Below are positions 23,459-34,634 of a DNA stretch of 64,000 nt, piece after piece; positions within the stretch are counted from its first letter, which is position 1; every line of letters starts with the position of its first letter. The notes beneath the pieces are model-generated. The model was not told where the DNA came from, made no database searches, and saw nothing but the letters and a program-made list of their open reading frames with translations. The position numbers were made by a program, and so were the translations under genes. The DNA is taken from positions 28,120,101 to 28,184,100 of the forward strand of contig NC_092677.1 of the NCBI RefSeq assembly GCF_964355755.1, in the 5' to 3' direction. Origin of the DNA: Antedon mediterranea. Its lineage: Eukaryota > Echinodermata > Crinoidea > Comatulida > Antedonidae.

Positions 23459-23860
23459 CTACAAGCCCTTGTTCTCATTAAGTTGTATGTCGGGAGTTCA
23501 AATCTAATAGTTCAACTAAAGTGTGGTTCCCACTAAGAGACGCAATGTAAGAACGTACGCACAACGCAAGCGAGTTGACCAATCACAAGCTCTTGTTCTC
23601 ATTAAGTCGTCGGGAGTTCAATTCCAGTAGTTGAACTAAAGTGTGGTTCCCACTAGAGACACAACGCGAGGACGTACGCGCAACGCAAGCGAGTTGACCA
23701 ATGACAAGCTCTTGTTCTCATTAAGTCGTCGGGAGTTCAATTCCAGTAGTTGAACTAAAGTGTGGTTCCCACTAGAGACGCAACACGAGGACGTACGCGC
23801 AACGCAAGCGAGTTGACCAATGACAAGCTCTTGTTCTCATTAAGTCGGGAGTTCAAATCC
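23459..23860. repeat. 120-bp tandem array built from half of foldback element A, about 3.3 copies
   Basis: GTGTGGTTCCCACTA recurs at 23521, 23641 and 23760. Each unit holds the left half of element A (GACGCAACG, TTGACCAATGACAAGC) fused to CTTGTTCTCATTAAGTCG and GGGAGTTCAAATCC. The last motif resembles a tRNA B box, but no A box or cloverleaf accompanies it. Confidence 0.88.
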
Positions 23861-24447
23861 TTATCCTAGTCTCAGGGGAAGAGGAAACGGTTCATAAAAA
23901 ATTAACTCAACTAAACGATAAAGAATTGATTTGAAATAATAATTAGGGTGATTGATTTTGTTCACAGTTCAAATATTTTTTAGGAAAGTGATATATTCGA
24001 TTCGGAGAGTGAAATTGAATCATGTGTAAACTTAGACCGATATTAAAAGAATAGCCTATAGCATATATTATACGGGCGCGCGCATGATGTCCGAGAAGGC
24101 AACGGTTGACCAACTGGTTGATCTGCTGATTTAAGTTAAAGTTGAACATTTTCGCTTTTTCCTTCAGGATGTTGCTGATTGCCATCCTGCTGGGATAGTT
24201 TGTATATACTCAAGTACCTAGATAAGGCAGTATATACACATTTGTCGCAGATAGACATACAGCTTATGTTTATTAACGTTATTTTACGAGATGATGAGAG
24301 TATCCGACATATAGAACTCAGTAGGGACGATGTGTTTCTGAGCCTTATCCAACTATTTAGGTTCGTTGACCAACTAAGCTTCTATAATCCAAGACTCGTA
24401 TTGGACTCGTATTGGATTATTTTATACTTCTATACCTTCTTTTTGGA

Positions 24448-24592
24448 CGCAACTATCGAGGACGTACACGCAACTATCGAGGACGAACACGCAACGCAAG
24501 TGAGCTGACCAATAAAAAGCGACAGTGTTTCGATGATCCATCGCGCATTGTCGCGTGTGATTGGTCAAATTACTTGTGAGGAACCAAAAGTA
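24448..24592. mobile_element. Diverged foldback element A fragment
   Basis: Contains GGACGTACACGCAACTATC, GAGCTGACCAATAAAAAGCG and the mirrored GTGTGATTGGTCAAATTAC ending in GAGGAACCAAAAG. The start is degraded. Confidence 0.65.
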
Positions 24593-25664
24593 TAGTAACC
24601 AGTATAACTTCGGATTAATATGTGTGAATAGTCCACCCGATTTAATTGGTTCCTGAATAAAAGCGCCATTAGCAGAGTTTTTTTAAGAGTTTTTGCTGAG
24701 TGGATAGCGATGATAGATAGATGTTTCGTCTATGCCACATTAAAGTAGGTGGGCCTGACTTGTTGATCATGTCGTATTTGAATTTCTTGGGAAATACAAT
24801 AAATCATAATGTTAAAAACGAACCTCGTGCCATTTTAGTAAACATTTTAAACGATTTCGAGTTGAATAACCGTTGGTAAAATAAATTATCAGACTATTAC
24901 ATGACTTTAGACAGATGTTTAATAACTATGCCAGGTAATAATCCACGTATGTAGTACCTCTGGGGTGCAGATTGTTCCCCTGAAGAGTGTAGTAGCTCCC
25001 CTCGGGTGTGGCACTGTGTCGAAGGAAGGTGTCAGTAACCGCTGGTACGCAGCTCTTAGATCGAGTACGGAGAGAGCATTGACCTAAGTTTGAGCCTATA
25101 GAATAATCCATATACCGACTGTGACGTGTTTTCCCCTTACGACTGTGAATTTCTCTTGGTGTGATTATAGGGCTGGTGTTGTTGTGAAACAAACAATAAT
25201 GACAGGCTATTGCACTCCTGGGAGTCTAGTTGGTGATTGATGGTTTGTTTCCCAGGGTTCTTATCACCATAGGCCTATGCACCTACAAGCGGGTTATGTC
25301 AAAACACTATATTAATAAATCAACACAACTAGTTGCACTATACCTCACACACATCTGTCTCAAACAGCCTACACAATCTAAAAAGAAGGAGTACTTTTTA
25401 TTAAGGTTAGGCAAAAAATGTCGATTCGCCCTGTCGGTCGCGGAGTCTCTAAATGCCAATCGAGATTGACAGTGTATTATAGGCCTACACAGTACTGTAG
25501 AAATGATGACGTTCACAGTAGAGAATGATATGCCAATTGCCAATTACAACGGCAGCCAAGTTGATACTTTATCTGCTCCAGATCCGTAGCAAATGATTAA
25601 ACATTATAATGGTACAATATCAGGGAACATGCTAACCACTTGTATTTGTTGCTTAAAATGAATA
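24593..25664. other. No gene seen
   Basis: Intergenic. ORFs at 24926-25192 and 25230-25543 overlap on opposite strands and match no family I know. Confidence 0.5.
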
Positions 25665-25805
25665 GGTCTCTGTCTACACTATCAAACTAGTTTGACAAAA
25701 AAAGTGTGATGTGCCCAAATATGGTAGTGATATGACATCGTCATTTCCATATATGGGCACATTACATTGTTTTGTCATAAAGTTCGATAGTGTAGACAGA
25801 GCTTT
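25665..25805. mobile_element. Foldback element B, copy 2
   Basis: CTGTCTACACTATCAAACTA at the left and AGTTCGATAGTGTAGACAGAGCTT at the right enclose the GTGATGTGCCCAAATATGG and CCATATATGGGCACAT inner inverted repeat. Its right end runs directly into the 56-bp array. Confidence 0.88.
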
Positions 25806-26288
25806 ATACAGTTAGTCCAGACTCGGACTAGTCACGAGTTCGATAATGTAGACAGAGCTCTATACAGTTAGTCCAGACTCGGACTAGTCACGAGTTCGAT
25901 AGTGTAGACAGAGCTCTATACAGTTAGTCCAGACTCAGACTAGTCACGAGTTCGATAGTGTAGACAGAGCTTTATACAGTTAGTCCAGACTCGGACTAGT
26001 CACGAGTTCGATAGTGTAGACAGAGCTCTATACAGTTAGTCCAGACTCGGACTAGTCACGAGTTCGATAGTGTAGACAGAGCTTTATACAGTTAGTCCAG
26101 ACTCGGACTAGTCACGAGTTCGATAGTGTAGACAGAGCTCTATACAGTTAGTCCAGACTCGGACTAGTCACGAGTTCGATAGTGTAGACAGAGCTTTATA
26201 CAGTTAGTCCAGACTCGGACTAGTCACGAGTTCGATAGTGTAGACAGAGCTCTATACAGTTAGTCCAGACTCGGACTAGTCACGAGTT
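25792..26288. repeat. 56-bp tandem array seeded on the end of foldback element B, about 8.9 copies
   Basis: The unit GTAGACAGAGCT(C/T)TATAC, TTAGTCCAGACTCGGACTAG, TCACGAGTTCGATAGT starts at 25792, 25848 and so on with constant spacing. About 24 bp of each unit is the element B right terminus; the rest is flanking DNA holding the imperfect palindrome TAGTCC...GGACTA. Copies alternate between GCTC and GCTT, suggesting amplification in two-unit blocks. Confidence 0.93.
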
Positions 26289-29227
26289 TTGCTTCTATTG
26301 TATCTAAACTTCTATTGTGCAGGACTATCAATTTTTACAATAAGTTACATAATTAAAATATGTAAAGTTGGAAATAAATAATAAGGTTTAATATTGAAAC
26401 CAAATAGGTTGTAGCATAGAGATATAATATCTCTATGGTTGTTGAGTGTTACAGGGTCAGAGCCATTCCAATAAAACTCTGTACAAACAGGGCGCCCTCT
26501 AACCGTCGAAACTTTTCTGTGGACTCCGGCGCGCCGTGCGGATGGCAGATTTTCCCAGACGATATTTCCTATTACATTCCGTAATTCTGTGAATGGAGTG
26601 CACTATGTTGAATGTCATACTAGTGTATTGTTTAAATTATTGAAACAAACGTTAGTTTACAGTAAGTGTTTATTATGTTTACAATACATTGCATTTTCCG
26701 AAAATTAACGTAAGCGGTATGGCGGTATGACACAAAAACGTTGATTTCCGATATCTTCGTAGAAACAAATAAAACTAAATTTCATAACCTACCGTACTAC
26801 CGGTAATTGTTCTAAATCAATGATAAAATGACAAGTTTAATGTAACAAAACCGACCCTAAATTGGTCGTTTGATTGACAACTAAAGTTGTACGAAAAACA
26901 TTTCTTAGAACTAAACCATCCAATATTGCGTGGACGTAGATTTTTATACCAGGATACTGAGAATAATCAATCAAATCCAAAGTAACCGCTGATTTCCGGT
27001 CCAAGTAACCCGTCCACACTACCCGTTGTTCGCCTGCGCAATGAACAGAACACTTGTGACGTAAGCACGAGACTGCGTCAGCAGGATTCCCCTGGAATGA
27101 CCAGGCCTACTTTATCGTTTATTGGCATCGTCTCAAATAGTTTAAATAAAATTAAACATATAACGTTGTTTTACATTTAGTATCATCTGATAACAATTTA
27201 AATAAGAACTATTTTTGTTTGTATTATTAGGCCTAGGCCTACTATTAATGAAAACGCACATAAAATATTTTGAAAATAGAAAAAGGGAAAAAAAGAAAGG
27301 CCTTGACGAAAGGTTAATCAAGTTCCAAACCATTTTTTTAATCCCCTAAAAGTGAAAAAGTCACGACCAAATTGAACCAGGTCATGGCTGTGAGAAAGCA
27401 GCTTTCACCAATATTTATGAATGATACACACAACGTCCCTATTTATTATCAATTTCTATTTATTATTGTTTGTTCGAATGTGAAACCTCTTTATTTACTT
27501 TTTCCACGTCATGGATCTGTTAATAATAGGCCTATATTCATACGATACATTGGTAAGACGTAACTGTAGGCCTACATTTGCTTCCTAAGGTAGGCTTACT
27601 ATATGAATCGTGAATCGATGTTAATCAAAGCATCAAACTCATATAGAGTCATAACAAGAATACTAAATTCTTAACTTAATTTCAACTTAAACTTGATTTT
27701 TTTTAAACATTTTAAACCTTTACAATTTTACATATTTTGACCATTGTCTTCTGTGTGCTATCCTCTTTTACTGCTTGTCATAGTACAATGTGTGCAAAAA
27801 TTGTTCAGGCTTTGGTTACCCTTTGCCTGAATATTAAAACTAAATAGTTAAGTCTACTAATAGAAGTCAGATCATCTGCATGCAAAACCCAATCCACAAA
27901 AATGTGTGTTTCGTAAAATGTGTTTGTATCTACTATTCGCACTTTCTACCTCTGAATAACAATCTGTGTATATACTTGCGGTACAATGTCCCTAACAACA
28001 AATATAATGATGTTATCATTATAGGATACATGCATTTAATTTGTTGTAAAGATGGCAGGAAGGAACGAGATGGCATGTGGAACGTAGGGACACAATTCTC
28101 ACAAGTTAAAGACATGTGCATACAGTTTGTTTTGCGTGTTGTTCTTTTCTCTGTTTTCTTTTAAACATCTCACTTTATTTTTTGAAAAGAGTAACAACTG
28201 GACATAATGGTCACTGAACTGTAAACTCTTGGTTTTCACATAGTGTATCTTGTCGTGTTAAAGAGATACAATCAGAAGCACATGTTAGGTTATAAAGCAC
28301 ATCTCACTAGCTTAGTTTAACTTACTTTTCTTCCTTCAATTATTTCAAAGTTAATCGGTTTCCATTCGTATTCCGGAATGACCAGTCCATGTCTGAATCG
28401 TAATGTGTTCTCTGTTAAACCATTACCCCGGTGGATTCTTTACCCGTTTGTGGATATCAAGGATGAAGACATTAGAACAGCTGAAAGGAAAATTACAACA
28501 CACTCTAAATTAAATTTTGCATAACATGTGAATTAAGTTTGCTAATTTTTTCCTTTTTCCTAGGGTTAGTTAAAATGATGCCATATTTATTTAACCATCA
28601 AAAACAAAACGACACAGTGAATCGGGATTTTTCTTCTCAAATGATTAAATCAACTTTAACAAAAGTCGGGAACAATTATTTTCTTATTCATATTTTGGTA
28701 AAGCCGTACTGCTGTATATACTGCTGTTAGACCCTCGTAAAACAAACTTAATTTTTTTATAATAATAATTATAAATAGTACCAATGTTTTTTTCTTTTTT
28801 GTGGCGTAATCTACCACATTTATTCGTTCATAATATTACAAATACATATTAACATATTACTCTCTTTTTGGTCATTATTTTTTTGAATTTAGGATACTCA
28901 AAGTAGGCCTACCAAATGTATTAATTTGATCCAGTTTTTACACATTTTATCTATTTTTACTCAATGATTTTTATTCATTATGATATGTTACCAATTTATT
29001 TTACATTTTATAAAATTAAACTTGTTGAAATAGATCTATCTTCTTTAGGGCTTAAGTGATGGTTTTTATTGCGTTCGGCACCTTTGTTGTGGTTTTGTAA
29101 AGAGTCACTTAGATTATTCATTGTAACAGAATTAAGGTCAAATAGTCATTCAAACCAAATTAGTGTAATATTAATGGGATCTACATTTATAAATTGCCCC
29201 GATTTCTATATTTATTACACTTGAATA
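26289..29227. other. No gene seen
   Basis: Intergenic. It holds a short perfect hairpin near 26412-26434 (CATAGAGATAT and ATATCTCTATG) and scattered TAGGCCTA motifs. ORFs at 26837, 27142, 27372, 27880 and 28539 are featureless. Confidence 0.5.
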
Positions 29228-29750
29228 ACAATGTAAACTAATGTATTTTGTGCTATTACTAGGACCATTGCACCAATCAAAGGTATTGTTCATTCATTGT
29301 GTCATTCCAATATTGCAGGGAATAATTTCGCCAGTGTAGCATAGCAAAAAGCTATACAAAACAACCTTCTTGCTACACATTTCTACAATTGTGTAGCAAA
29401 AAATACAATACAAAACTATGTTTCTTGACTAAAAAATTAGTTTGATTAGCAATTTTGCTAAACAAAATTTTCAAATGAAATTTTTCCCTGTATTGCCATT
29501 AGCACTTCTTGGATACAATGTAAACTAATGTATTTTGTGCTATTACTAGTACCATTGCACCAATCAAAGGTATTGTTCATTCATTGTGTCATTCCAATAT
29601 TGCCATTTTGGCACTTCTTGGATAGGCCTACAATGTAAACTACCGTAATGTATTTTGTGCTATTACTAGGACCATTGCACCAATCAAAGGTATTGTTCAT
29701 TCATTGTGTCATTCCAATATTGCCATTTTGGCACTTCTTGGATACAATGA
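29228..29750. repeat. 115-bp tandem repeat, 3 copies, first copy interrupted by a transposon
   Basis: ACAATGTAAACTAATGTATT starts at 29228, 29515 and (variant) 29630. Copies 2 and 3 are 115 bp apart and nearly identical. Copy 1 is enlarged by a 175-bp insertion at 29316-29490 plus the duplicated TATTG. Confidence 0.93.
29316..29490 (-). mobile_element. 175-bp CAGGGAA element, copy 2, with proven 5-bp target duplication
   Basis: Same length as the copy at 12010-12184 but inverted. TATTG flanks both ends (29311-29315, 29491-29495), and the two neighbouring tandem copies of the host sequence contain a single uninterrupted TATTG at this place, so the pre-insertion state is visible. Confidence 0.95.
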
Positions 29751-30961
29751 ATAACAATATTAATTTATTTTCACACAGATTTAAGAAAACTTGAGATAAG
29801 TTCCTATTAAGGACTTCTGTATTAAATATAGCAAACATTTTGCATTCTCTAAATCCAAATGATCATTTTGTTGTTTTAGTCCATATTATGTTGTACATTA
29901 TGTTATGGAAGTTACCTCCTGGTTGATGTTAGATTTTGATCAAAATGTTGAATTGAATTAATTTGTTCTAGTTTGCGGTTTAACTATATTAATCGCTCAG
30001 ATTCAGAGCAGACTATTTAAAATGATTTTGTGTGTTTGGTCAGTCTGTCCAGAGCACCGGCGGTCAGTAACCCTTGCTCATGTGGTCATAGTTAGCAGGG
30101 GTGGTTAGTTGTCTTTATCAAATCCCATTTCTCAAAGTATGATCAATGACACTAGTAAGCAGGAATGAAACGCAATTATAGGCCTACAATAAAATAAAAA
30201 ATAAGACTAATTGGTCTTGATTTGTAGATGAGTAAAACGTATTTTACACGTTGTTTGAATATTGAGTTTTATTGCTACTGTTGTAAGCGGGATTGTAAGC
30301 CATGCCGTTGGGTATTTCCTTCGTCTACTCTTCTTCACTAACGCTTTAATTGATTTTGATGTATTCATTATTGACAATAGTAACCTTGATAGAGGTTGTT
30401 AAACCTTTTGACACTGCAATAGGTCTATTAAAATACAATTGTTTCCACGATTTAACCTATAGGTGTTTTCAGACACTCTGGTTCAACGCGTTGTATTGTT
30501 CTGACTGTCCGCCAGACGGCAGTGTTCTGACTTGCATGCGCTGTTTCGTGTTGTGCACAATGTCGTATAGATACTGTAGTCTATAAGAATGGAGTAAGGT
30601 TCTGTTTCTGCTTTGAAAAAATGATTGCCGTATGAATAAATTAACGCCAAATTATTTGCAGAATAAACAGGACATATCACCTACAAACCATGCAGTCGAT
30701 ATCGAAATTATATAAACGGTTTTTTTAGAGAAACAAACTGACTCTAATACGTGTTTCGAAGTTTCGATACATATCTAAATGTGTATCGCAGTGTCGTATG
30801 TACGCGTGTCATAGTTTCGTATGTACGCGTGTCATAGTTTCGTATGTAGACGTGTCGCAGCCGCGTCTCTCCCGCGTACCGTTTAACCAATCATGCCTCT
30901 TCCTGCCACTTGTTTGTATACAAGGTGATAGAAATCTTAACTTTTGGCATTATGTCCCAGT
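29751..30961. other. No gene seen; small 23-bp repeat at 30800-30855
   Basis: Intergenic. Near 30795-30860 TTTCGTATGTACGCGTGTCA is repeated about three times with a 23-bp period. Confidence 0.5.
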
Positions 30962-31127
30962 ATAAGGTTTATCGCAAATAGCTTCTACAATGCATGATGG
31001 GAAGGGTTTGGGAGCAAACGTCACGACGAGTACGTACGAACAACAAATCACGTACGTACGCGTTGTGACGTTTGCTCCCAAACCCTTCCCATCATGCATT
31101 GTAGAAGCTATTTGCGATAAACCTTAT
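30962..31127. mobile_element. Perfect 63-bp-arm hairpin element
   Basis: The left arm 30962-31024 (ATAAGGTTTATCGCAAATAG...) is the exact reverse complement of 31065-31127; the loop is 40 bp and holds several GTAC-type short palindromes. It resembles a foldback MITE flanked by TA. Perfect arms imply recent insertion or ongoing arm conversion. A transcript would fold into one long hairpin. Confidence 0.93.
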
Positions 31128-32097
31128 TAACCCAATGTATGCACGTTGCATTGTCACACCTTGTATTAAATCCAGGGGCCTATATAAATCCGGGGTATAC
31201 CCTAGGTGTTTCCTGAAAGTTTTGTCAGTTGCTGGGGTAACTAAAGATTTAGGTTCGATGAACGTTCGGTGAACCATGTATGAGGTCACAAGAACCAGTT
31301 TCATTGCGTCTGACCTGAATGCCAAGTCGTTCGATTCGTTCCCCTAGTTTTCTCTCGCTTTTCTCGCACCGTCCCGTGGGGTTACACCAATAAATGTTCA
31401 ACAGTTGGCCTGGCATGGTTACTCTTCAAATAAAGTATTTTGTATGGCAGATGTGCATGTATTTTAAACAAAGACAGAGGTATGAAAAACAGGATAAAAG
31501 ATATATATATATAATTCCTTGATAAATGTATCTGTGTAAAAACTAGGCTAACATTCAACAAATAATTTCTATCAATCAAAATATTGTTATGACTGTCATG
31601 TGACTTCATGTGAAGAAAAAATGTGATTTGACGTCATATCACTACCATATTTGGGCACTTTACACTAGTTTGATAGTGTAGACAGAGCTTTAAACAATAT
31701 AAATAAATTAAATTACATAATTTATACTTGAAATTTATTTTCCATTTTCTAACTCTTTAAACTTTAACTTTATTGACTCAATAAAACTGTTTCGAAAGTT
31801 ATTGGTAAAATGTTGTTGAGAATGTTGACAGTTGATTGGCAGGATAGTCATTGTATGTCAATGAACCTTAATATGAGTACGATGTTACAGGTATTCCACG
31901 AGGACAGGTTGCTAACACTCCGCACTACATGAGTGACGTCATATGTCATACGTCATAATATATACGTTTATATCGGAATGTTTGTCAATAAAGTTATTTA
32001 TCTAAACAATTCTTCAACCAATTTTTGATTAAAATTATTATGAAAACGCAACATCATTTCAAAACCAGAATTTGCAAAAATCATGGATTAGTTTATG
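31128..32097. other. No gene seen apart from element B remnant
   Basis: Intergenic. ORFs at 31092 and 31382 (minus) lack features. CRE palindromes occur at 31629 and 31934. Confidence 0.5.
31614..31692. mobile_element. Foldback element B, right-half fragment
   Basis: Contains CATATCACTACCATATTTGG then TTTGATAGTGTAGACAGAGC. The left half is missing. Confidence 0.75.
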
Positions 32098-32266
32098 TAA
32101 AGCTTGGTTCTCACTAGGACGCAACGCATGGACCTACGCGCAACGCATGGACGTACGCGCAACGCATGGACATACGCGCAACACAAGCGATTTGACCAAT
32201 GACAAGAAGCGACTGTAATCCATCGCTTGTGATTGCGTTGCGTCTCTAGTGGGAACCAAGCTTAAG
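32098..32266. mobile_element. Foldback element A, full copy with internal 19-bp duplications
   Basis: AAAGCTTGGTTCTCACTAGG to CTCTAGTGGGAACCAAGCTT. The motif CGCAACGCATGGACGTACG is repeated three times in the left half. Confidence 0.88.
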
Positions 32267-32877
32267 TGTCTGGGATTCATTGAATCTGTATAGGCTTAAT
32301 GTATTAAAATGATCATTAATGTGATACACATTTTGAGGGTATCCATTAATTTGCGATTTATTGTCAGTCGAATGCGAATGAAGACACGCGACACGAAAAG
32401 ACAAGCGCCACCAAGTTTTACTCGCAATGAGGTATGTTGCACAGTAGTCTGGGTTTCAGACGGAGTTTTGACTTAATATTAGTAAATAGATAAATATGTT
32501 GGCACATATGGCGTTTCATACCTATACTACACTCGAAAACATCGAAAAACCTCAAATAGACTTGTCATTGAGCTGTAAGGTTAACTTTACTTAGAACCTA
32601 GCAAGTCTTGGTTGGCGCATTTGCTTTAGTAATTTCCACAATTGATTTTAGTCTCCCTGACCACAAACTTAAATCAGTGCTGTTGGCTTAAGAATTATGA
32701 CTCAAAAGTTAGTGTCGTTGCATCTGTTGAATTCTTCAAATAAATTGACGTAAGATGTAAGAACATCCATACTCGGTTAATATAGGATACAAGTAAACGG
32801 CTGACACGCCATGTAGGACATTCAATCCTGATACAACGGTCATTCAGTGTTATTCCACATGATGATGCCGGTTACCC
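32267..32877. other. No gene seen
   Basis: Intergenic; a CTCF-core-like AGCGCCACCAAG lies at 32405-32416. Confidence 0.45.
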
Positions 32878-33367
32878 ATGGAACGCCGTTTTCGCAACAT
32901 TTCGATGATATATTTCATGACACGATATGTGAATGAAATGCATCGATATGAATTGAATGACGCGATATGAATGAAATGGTTTGAATGAAATATTTGAAAC
33001 TATTGGCGGCGTATATCATTCCCACCGCGCTCTCTTGGTAGCTTGACCGGACCTCTCCACATCTGAGTTTTTTTTCCCTACTAAATGGATCCAAGCCCAG
33101 GTCTGTTAGGATTCTTTGTAAAGGGTCCATATTGATGACAGCGGTTGGAGAGAGGAGAAGAGGGTACCAAGGCTTAAGAGGTTTAGAAAAAAAAGCGTGA
33201 GTGAGAATGGCATACGCCGCCAATATAAGTTTGACTTTTCAAAGCATTTCATTCAAAAGATTTCATTCAAAACATTTCATTCAAATTAATTCATTCATCG
33301 CGTACAGTTCATATTGATTTCATTCACATATCGCGTCATTTCAAATGTTGCGTAAACGGCGTTCCAT
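32878..33367. mobile_element. 490-bp foldback element with a nested second inverted repeat
   Basis: Outer ends ATGGAACGCCGTTTTCGCAA and its inverted partner (one change in the first 20) bound arms of about 120 bp rich in TTTCATTCAAA motifs. An inner pair, TATTGGCGGCGTATATCATT at about 33001 and its inverse ending near 33224, encloses about 190 bp. This looks like one element inserted in another or a composite foldback. The 102-codon minus ORF at 32915-33223 spans the inner part and has no known domain. Confidence 0.75.
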
Positions 33368-33993
33368 ACATACAAACCTCTATTACATTCAAATCGGTAA
33401 ACGTAATAGAAAGCCTTTGCCAGTATGGTTCCGATCTTAATTTAACTTGTCAATTTTAGCGTACACTCAACTCTCAATTAGACCCGATTATTTTATGAAC
33501 TTAATAAAAACGAAAGCGTTCGTTGGTATTCATAATTGTGGATATAAAACGTGCACAATACACAGCATACCTAACAACACGAAAATTAAATAAACCACAC
33601 AAATGAAAGGGATAGGATTTTAAACAGCATGTCGCACAACATTGTAAAACTAAAATTAATAAGCTAGACAATGGAATATAAAACTACAAACATGTTTTTT
33701 GTTTTAAATCCAAATTTCACTTAATTTTAATATGTGAAAACGTGAAGTTATGCGTTCCGTAATATTTGCTTTTCGCTGTAATTTATTAATTCATGAATAA
33801 TAATAACCACAACGTTTATTTTTTAATTTTTTTTCAAATTTCTTCAAAAATGATAATTTAGGAATTTTTTTATATATAATATAACGGTAGAAGATGCAAT
33901 CGTGTATCTATCTGGATTATTACCATGATAATTTAACAAGGCAATATTCAGAGTTAACAAAATGAACTTTCTAACATTTTTAAACATTAATAC
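33368..33993. other. No gene seen
   Basis: Very AT-rich intergenic sequence. Confidence 0.5.
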
Positions 33994-34152
33994 GTGCCAC
34001 TAGAGACGCAACGCAAGTACGTAAGCGCAACGTAACAGATTTTGACCAATCACAAGCGGTAGATTATTATTATGTTGCTTGTCATTAGTCAACTCGCTTG
34101 CGTTGCGTCTACGACGTCGTTGCATTGCGTCTCTTGTCGGAACCAAGCTTTA
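33994..34152. mobile_element. Foldback element A, full copy
   Basis: GTGCCACTAGAGACGCAACG through GTCGGAACCAAGCTTTA, with GACCAATCACAAGCGG and the mirrored GCTTGTCATTAGTCAAC, so one CCAAT box is mutated. Confidence 0.85.
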
Positions 34153-34438
34153 TAAGCAACTCAGCAATAATGCTTTAAAATCAAAGAAAATAAAAATGTG
34201 ATAACCGAGTGTCGAACTCTTCAACTAAACCTGCATATCGCATTCGTCATTTTGTCAGACTCTAGTTATTCACTCGGTCACATTATATTTAGCCAACGAA
34301 CGAGGAAAGATCACAAACAAATCAATTAGGCAAAATGCGTATAATGATGAAGGATAGATCAAGTCAGTATCCGGACCAACCCTGTCAATGACATTTGTAA
34401 TTGCCCTGTTCTACTTCTAATGTTAGTAACATGTAATC

Positions 34439-34634
34439 CAGTGGCGTAACGCAGAGGCATGAGGCCCTGGTTCAGGAACCCGAAGTTCCCCTTCACCGCA
34501 GGAGGCCTAAGGCGTTTTTAGCCCTTTTTTCGGCATATTTTAATGCTTTTTCCTCTGGGCATTGCTCAGGGGCCCCCCTAAGCTCCGGAACCCCCTGGGT
34601 TTAGCCAGTGAGCGCTTATATCCGTTAGCCACTG
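34439..34634. mobile_element. 196-bp CAGTGGCGTAAC element
   Basis: The left CAGTGGCGTAACG is inverted at the right as CGTTAGCCACTG with one base missing. The interior is G+C-rich against its surroundings (AGGCCCTGG, GGGGCCCCCC). Termini of this kind are common among animal DNA transposon remnants; superfamily is uncertain. Confidence 0.6.

Noticed and set aside
32915-33223. 102-codon minus-strand ORF
   Set aside because: Lies inside a foldback element between inverted repeats and has no domain; probably chance.
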